Positions 4,930-5,776 of a DNA stretch of 5,776 bases are shown one piece after another. This DNA comes from Trueperaceae bacterium (lineage in GTDB: Bacteria > Deinococcota > Deinococci > Deinococcales > Trueperaceae), in assembly GCA_007130355.1 (NCBI GenBank), contig SLSQ01000013.1, forward strand, positions 1-5,776, written 5' to 3'. The notes beneath the pieces are model-generated. The model was not told the origin of the DNA. It searched no databases and worked only from the letters and a program-made list of their open reading frames with translations. Each line of letters opens with the position of its first letter. Within the stretch, counting starts at the first letter, position 1. A program made the translations under genes and the position numbers.

Positions 4930-5776
4930 ATGAGCACCGCTCCGTCCTCGGACCCGTTCCCGGACGACGACCGGCCGCGCCGCGGCCTCCACGTCTCGGC
5001 GACCTCGCGCGCCCGGTACGCGATCGAGGCGGCGTCGGTCGACGGGCGTGGGCGCCTCGTCGTGCCGAGCGCCGCCGAAGCGGAACGACTGGCCCGCCGC
5101 ATCGACGAGGTGCGCGGGGCGGGGGAGCGCCCCACCCGCGCCGTGTCCGGCGCCGAGATCGTGGCGGCCGCGCTCCTCGACCTGGCCGCCCACCTCACCT
5201 TCGACCACTACCGGCGGCACCGTGACCCGATCTGGACCGCGCGGATCGACTCCGCCGCCGTGCGCGCGCTCGGTCCCGACCGCTTCGGCGAGGTCCGCCG
5301 CGCCTTCGTGCGGGCGTTCCCGCCCCGACCGGTCGCGACCGGAGCGACCGACGTCGACGCCTGGCTCGCGGGCACGGTCGGGGACCTCCCGGCGACGCAG
5401 GCGGCCCTCGAGGAACGGATCGCCGTCCGGCTGACGGCCATGAACCCGGCGCTGCGGTCGCTCCACGAGCTGGTCGACGCCACCGACCTGGGTCCGGACG
5501 ACGACGCGGCGCTCGCGGCGATCGAGCAGGGGCTCCGGGGCCTGCCCGGCCTGTCCGGACCGCCGGAGGCGGCCTCGGACCTGTGGACCCTGCTGCGCGC
5601 TCCGGTGCTGGCGCACCCGGACTCGCTCGAAGGACAGCTCGGCTACCTGCGCGCTCGGCTGGCCGAGCTCCTCGGCGACCGCTTCGCCGAGGCGAGCGAC
5701 CTGTTCGCGCACGGGCTCGACCTGCTGGCGGAGGCGCGGGCCGGGGCGCCGCCCGGGCCGCCCGGTCCGGCCCCGA
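4930..5776 (+). CDS. N-terminal domain of a probable GH13 alpha-amylase-family protein (cut by window edge)
   Basis: The first 282 residues of a longer cytoplasmic protein; no signal peptide is seen. A disordered acidic/Pro start (1-18) leads into a mostly helical domain. Several blocks match my memory of the N-terminal domain of large alpha-amylase-family proteins from Chloroflexota and Deinococcota: H21-V-S with R-x-R-Y30; the F-P-P block near 135; M171-N-P-A with a following L-H-E-L-V-D; L221-L-R-A-P-V-L-A-H-P-D-S-L; and G235-Q-L-G-Y-L-R-A-R. If so, a GH13 barrel acting on alpha-glucans should follow beyond the edge. No catalytic residue is in the window, so the enzyme function cannot be shown here. 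The last visible residues are a Pro/Gly/Ala stretch, possibly an interdomain linker. The gene is divergent from the lipoprotein operon, 118 bases apart, with a good AGGAGA before the ATG. Confidence 0.85.
   Translation, partial: MSTAPSSDPFPDDDRPRRGLHVSATSRARYAIEAASVDGRGRLVVPSAAEAERLARRIDEVRGAGERPTRAVSGAEIVAAALLDLAAHLTFDHYRRHRDPIWTARIDSAAVRALGPDRFGEVRRAFVRAFPPRPVATGATDVDAWLAGTVGDLPATQAALEERIAVRLTAMNPALRSLHELVDATDLGPDDDAALAAIEQGLRGLPGLSGPPEAASDLWTLLRAPVLAHPDSLEGQLGYLRARLAELLGDRFAEASDLFAHGLDLLAEARAGAPPGPPGPAP

Noticed and set aside
4812..4931. In-frame ATG at 4931 as start of the lipoprotein gene
   Set aside because: It would add 40 unlikely residues ahead of the signal region and overlap the divergent start codon. 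The ATG at 4811 has AGGAG at good spacing.
2738..5225. Long plus-strand open frames opposite the operon (2738-4414 and 3186-5225)
   Set aside because: Low-complexity Ser/Arg/Pro/Ala translations without domains, produced by high GC on the strand opposite real genes.
3829..5712. Upstream extension of the minus-strand dockerin-protein frame to 1,057 residues
   Set aside because: This part runs antisense to the right-edge gene and out of frame with the lipoprotein gene, and its translation is Arg/Pro/Gly-rich shadow. The GTG at 3828, with its signal peptide, Shine-Dalgarno and GTGA overlap, is the real start.
1..5776. CRISPR array, tRNA, rRNA, insertion sequence or toxin-antitoxin pair
   Set aside because: I looked for regular spaced repeats, cloverleaf-like sequence, transposase motifs with terminal inverted repeats and small paired genes; none is visible.

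Overview
The window comes from a very GC-rich bacterium whose codons end almost always in G or C. Three signs point to the Deinococcota, perhaps a Trueperaceae-like lineage. The cut gene at the left edge starts like the Thermus-type seven-iron ferredoxin. One gene has a TANNNT -10 box so close to its start codon that its mRNA should be essentially leaderless, a habit common in Deinococcus relatives. The right-edge gene resembles an amylase-family protein that I recall from Chloroflexota and Deinococcota. This placement is inference.

Layout. Bases 1-63 (minus strand) are the first 21 codons of a ferredoxin. A 132-base divergent control region follows, holding a ferredoxin promoter and Shine-Dalgarno (SD) site facing left and a leaderless-type -10 box facing right. 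The rightward gene (196-2172) encodes a 658-residue cytoplasmic protein that I do not recognise. After a 47-base gap comes a confident 4a-hydroxytetrahydrobiopterin (pterin-4a-carbinolamine) dehydratase (2220-2507). It converges on a two-gene minus-strand operon, with 31 bases between the stop codons.

The operon is read from 4811 down to 2539 and is the most interesting part. Its first gene encodes a 328-residue lipoprotein with a putative Ig (He_PIG-type) domain, a domain whose pattern looks like a cohesin, and an acidic tail. Its second gene starts on a GTGA overlap with the first. It encodes a 429-residue secreted protein ending in two dockerin-like calcium loops, preceded by what looks like a matrixin-type metalloprotease fold with all three zinc histidines replaced. 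A translationally coupled cohesin-like anchor and dockerin-like partner suggests a small non-cellulosomal cell-surface complex. The cohesin call rests on pattern only.

The operon diverges from a gene cut by the right edge (4930-5776), which resembles the N-terminal helical domain of large GH13 alpha-amylase-family proteins. The 118-base region between them is packed with symmetric DNA: a 10-bp GC hairpin directly before the lipoprotein SD site, an 8-bp inverted repeat over candidate -10 boxes on both strands, and an 18-bp perfect palindrome. I see no mobile elements, tRNA, rRNA or CRISPR arrays.
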